Assembly (NCBI GenBank): GCA_012295275.1
Contig: CM022668.1
Span: 9,337,541-9,347,540 of the forward strand
From: Chrysomallon squamiferum
Taxonomy: Eukaryota > Mollusca > Gastropoda > Neomphalida > Peltospiridae
Length of the DNA: 10,000 nt
Reading direction: 5' to 3'
Below the pieces are notes generated by a model. That model ran no database searches and was not told where the DNA came from. It saw only the letters and a program-made list of their open reading frames with translations. The first letter of the stretch is position 1. Each line of letters opens with the position of its first letter. The translations under genes and the position numbers were made by a program. Shown one piece after another: positions 7,264 to 10,000 of this stretch.

Positions 7264-8539
7264 CTATTATACAACTGTTACCACCATCAACACTGTTATA
7301 CAAATATTACTACCATCAAAACTGTTATACAACTGTTACCACCATCAACACTGTTATACAACTGTTACCACCATCAACACTGTTATACAAATATTACTAC
7401 CATCAACACTGTTATACAACTGTTACCACCATCAACACTGTTATACAAATATTACCACCATCAACACTGTTATACAACTGTTACCACCATCAACACTGTT
7501 ATACAAATATTACCACCATCAACACTGTTATACAACTGTTACCACCATCAACACTGTTATACAACTGTTACCACCATCAACACTGTTATACAACTGTTAC
7601 CACCATCAACACTGTTATACAGCTGATACCACCATCAACACTGTTATACAACTGTTACCACCATCAACACTGTTATACAGCTGATACCACCATCAACACT
7701 GTTATACAACTGATACCACCATCAACACTGTTATACAGCTGATACCACCATCAACACTGTTATACAACTGATACCACCATCAACACTGTTATACAACTGT
7801 TACCACCATCAACACTGTTATACAAATATTACTACCATCAACACTGTTATACAACTGTTACCACCATCAACACTGTTATACAAATCTTACCACCATCAAC
7901 ACTGTTATACAACTGTTACCACCATCAACACTGTTATACAACTGTTACCACCATCAACACTGTTATACAACTGTTACCACCATCAACACTGTTATACAGC
8001 TGATACCACCATCAACACTGTTATACAACTGTTACCACCATCAACACTGTTATACAGCTGATACCACCATCAACACTGTTATACAACTGTTACCACCATC
8101 AACACTGTTATACAGCTGATATCACCATCAACACTGTTATACAACTGATACCACCATCAACACTGTTATACAAGTATTACTACCATCAACACTGTTATAC
8201 AGCTGATACCACCATCAACACTGTTATACAAGTATTACTACCATCAACACTGTTATACAAGTATTACTACCATCAACACTGTTATACAGCTGATACCACC
8301 ATCAACACTGTTATACAAGTATTACTACCATCAACACTGTTATACAACTGTTACCACCATCAACACTGTTATACAACTGTTACCACCATCAACACTGTTA
8401 TACAACTGTTACCACCATCAACACTGTTATACAACTGATACCACCATCAACACTGTTATACAACTGTTACCACCATCAACACTGTTATACAACTGATACC
8501 ACCATCAACACTGTTATACAACTGTTACCACCATCAACA
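7264..8539 (+). repeat. 29-bp minisatellite, 44 tandem copies
   Basis: Units start every 29 bases from 7264 to 8511 with no insertion or deletion across 44 copies. The frame of the unit is CTGTTATACA, a variable block of about ten bases, then ACCATCAACA. The block occurs in five main types: AACTGTTACC (21 units), AAATATTACC/T (6), AGCTGATACC (8), AACTGATACC (5) and AAGTATTACT (4). Types are grouped: the second alternates with the first near the left end, the third and fourth dominate the middle, and the fifth is confined to 8163-8336. The copy after 8539 is degenerate. Because 29 is not a multiple of 3 and the unit lacks stops, all three plus frames are open until units with CTGA bring TGA into frame one after another; the resulting 150-167-residue frames are not genes. 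Confidence 0.96.
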
Positions 8540-9120
8540 GTTTGATACAACTGTTTCTCACAAATGTTACTATTAGCAACATCACTGTTACCACTATTAT
8601 ATATATATATTGAAACTATTACTATACTTTTATCATCACCACCACTATTGTAATTAGTAATTTACTGTCACTATTGCTATATTACTGTTATCACTGTCAC
8701 TGCTGCAAGTAATGTTGTATTAACAGTATCTCTAGCACCATCATCATCACCATCACCACCAATGCCACCACGACCACTATTACTACTACTACTACTACTA
8801 CTACTACTATTACTACTACTATTACTGTTACTATTACCACTTCTGCTACTGCTACCACTACAACCGCTACTACTATTACTATCATCTAGTACTACTACTA
8901 CTATGATTACAACAACTGCTACTACTGTGATTACAACAACTACTACTACTATGATAGCTATTACTACTTCTTATATACTACCACTGTGCTACTACCAAAC
9001 TACTATTATTTGTCCTGCAGCTACTGCAACCACTGTATCACTAATACCACCACTATAACAACTACTACAACACCCACCACTGCTACCATCACTGCAACCA
9101 CACCATCTATTGAAACTATT
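8540..9120. repeat. Decayed ACT/ACC/ATC trinucleotide region
   Basis: Cleaner runs such as CTA at about 8778-8820 sit within imperfect ACT, ACC, ATC and ACA units; an AT run is at 8597-8611. A roughly 27-base phrase with GATTACAACAACT occurs twice near 8903-8955. Words such as CTGTTACCAC are shared with the neighbouring 29-bp array. The open frames on both strands here are poly-Leu, poly-Thr or poly-Val and have no gene-like features. Confidence 0.85.
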
Positions 9121-9437
9121 ACTGTGTTGTCACTTTGACTACCAGTGGAGTCTTTTAATGTAGTGCTGTTGCAATCACTATTACAAGTTGCTTAGTGCTA
9201 GTACTAACATGACTTCTACTACTGTCACTGGTTTTGTGTCACTATGTAATGTATTTGCTGTCGTTGTCATAACTGTTTGTTTTTTGGTATGTCTGCATAT
9301 CTAGAAAATTACCAGCAAGATAACGATGATGATGATATAGTTCTTTCGTAGTCTTAAAACAGAATTGATAATTATAAAAGTTTTAAAAATGTCCTTGTAA
9401 ATGTGATAATTGTTTTATTTGTTTATGTGTATGTATA

Positions 9438-9445
<8 letters not shown>

Positions 9446-9484
<39 letters not shown>
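9446..9484. repeat. TA dinucleotide microsatellite
   Basis: About 19 TA units preceded by a short GT run, intronic. Confidence 0.95.
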
Positions 9485-9487
<3 letters not shown>

Positions 9488-9825
9488 GTTAAATATATTT
9501 ATAATTGTTTTTTTTTTTTATTTATTGTATTCTCTTTTACTGCATTAAATTAATTCAAGCTGCTGAAATGATACAGAATAATTTAAACAAAAATAAAATA
9601 ATATAACTAAATAGAAAATGAAATTAATTTTTAATTTTATTTATATATTTATTTATTTATTTTGTGAAAATTAACATTTCAGTGTTCAAAGATTTATGTT
9701 TTGTTTGTTTGTTGTTGTTTTTTTCTTGGTATTGGGTTTGTTATTTTAAATTATTATTCTTATTTGACTGTATCAGATTTTTTTATTTATTTATTGATTT
9801 ATTGATTTATTTATTTTTGAACCAG

Positions 9826-9933
9826 TAAACCAAAGGATTCTTCTGTTGTGAAAAGCTCCAGTTATTCAACTTTGCAATGGGATGCTCCTCTACAGTCGGC
9901 ACGGGAAAAAATTATTTCTTCAAACTCTTTACA
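9826..9933 (+). CDS. MYO3: Class III myosin tail exon, 108 nt
   Basis: With two carried bases it encodes NKPKDSSVVKSSSYS, TLQWDAPLQSAREKI and ISSNSL, then two bases of the next codon. It is serine-rich and basic, with possible phosphorylation sites but no recognised domain. The acceptor is TTTTTGAACCAG and the donor a consensus GTGAGT at 9934. Phase 2 in and out, so it is skippable in frame. It lies 3.5 kb from the previous exon, yet the unbroken frame and matching phase support the same gene. The C-terminal exons are beyond the window. Confidence 0.87.
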
Positions 9934-10000
9934 GTGAGTACAGTTTAATTTCATAATTTGAGCTTTTGTTTGAAGTCTGCTTGATTTGTTTATTTAATTG
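9934..10000 (+). other. 5' start of the next intron
   Basis: Begins with the GTGAGT donor, then T-rich non-coding sequence to the window edge. The intron is phase 2. Confidence 0.82.

Larger units (their letters stand above)
6360..9825 (+). other. Large 3.5-kb intron
   Basis: A phase 2 intron, GTTAGT to AACCAG. From left to right: AT-rich sequence with TTA tracts (to 6740), a 150-bp tandem duplication (6741-7039), unique sequence with GT and GA runs (7040-7263), the 29-bp array (7264-8539), a decayed ACT/ACC trinucleotide region (to about 9120), 320 bases of more complex sequence, a TA run (9446-9484) and AT-rich sequence with TTTA units to the acceptor. I looked for further exons with matching phase 2 borders and saw none convincing, but a very short one could be missed. 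Confidence 0.85.

Noticed and set aside
7165-7742. Three overlapping plus-strand open frames of 153-167 residues
   Set aside because: All frames are open because the 29-bp unit lacks stops. They lie inside an intron of the myosin gene and have no codon bias or domain.
7264-8539. CRISPR-like array: conserved flanks with variable centres at a constant period
   Set aside because: The variable blocks are only about ten bases and fall into five recurring types, not unique spacers. The surrounding sequence is an animal gene with introns. It is a minisatellite.
8697-9058. Poly-Leu, poly-Thr and poly-Val open frames
   Set aside because: Translations of ACT/ACC trinucleotide repeats on either strand; not membrane protein genes.

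Overview
The window is animal nuclear DNA. It carries nine consecutive plus-strand exons of one large gene, separated by AT-rich introns full of simple repeats. No complete gene, RNA gene, CRISPR array or recognisable transposon is visible. The dense TTA/ATT trinucleotide, CA/TA dinucleotide, TGTC tetranucleotide and minisatellite content of the introns resembles mollusc, especially cephalopod, genomes. The lineage call is inference from composition only.

The exons lie at 550-712, 1368-1448, 2155-2316, 2595-2779, 3813-4112, 4862-4932, 5157-5207, 6279-6359 and 9826-9933. Every junction has AG/GT borders, and the intron phases (1, 1, 1, 0, 0, 2, 2, 2) fit without a break. Joined, they give 1202 nt, an open frame of 400 codons plus two bases. 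It opens with VFLKYYH, the end of a myosin converter. Six IQ (calmodulin-binding) motifs follow, then an apparently non-helical tail. The VFLKYYH...LIQSCVR stretch fits class III unconventional myosins (MYO3A/MYO3B of vertebrates, NINAC of flies). The kinase and motor domains would lie upstream, and the tail continues past the right edge.

Region by region: 1-549 is the end of an upstream intron. 550-2779 holds four exons for the six-IQ neck; the first five IQs are spaced exactly 27 residues apart, and three introns cut the IQ motif at the same place in the same phase. 2759-3376 is a 50/52-bp minisatellite whose first copy is the 3' end of exon 4 plus its 5' splice site, so the donor exists in 11 intact tandem copies. 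3813-4112 is a 100-codon tail exon. 4862-6359 holds three short tail exons. 6360-9825 is a 3.5-kb intron with a 150-bp tandem duplication, a 44-copy array of 29-bp units with no length change, and a decayed ACT/ACC trinucleotide region. 9826-9933 is the last visible exon.

The most notable points are the modular IQ exons, which could be skipped without breaking the frame and would then change lever-arm length; the tandemly copied splice donor; and the invariant-length 29-bp array. The long open frames inside the repeats, on either strand, are by-products of repeat sequence and are not annotated as genes.
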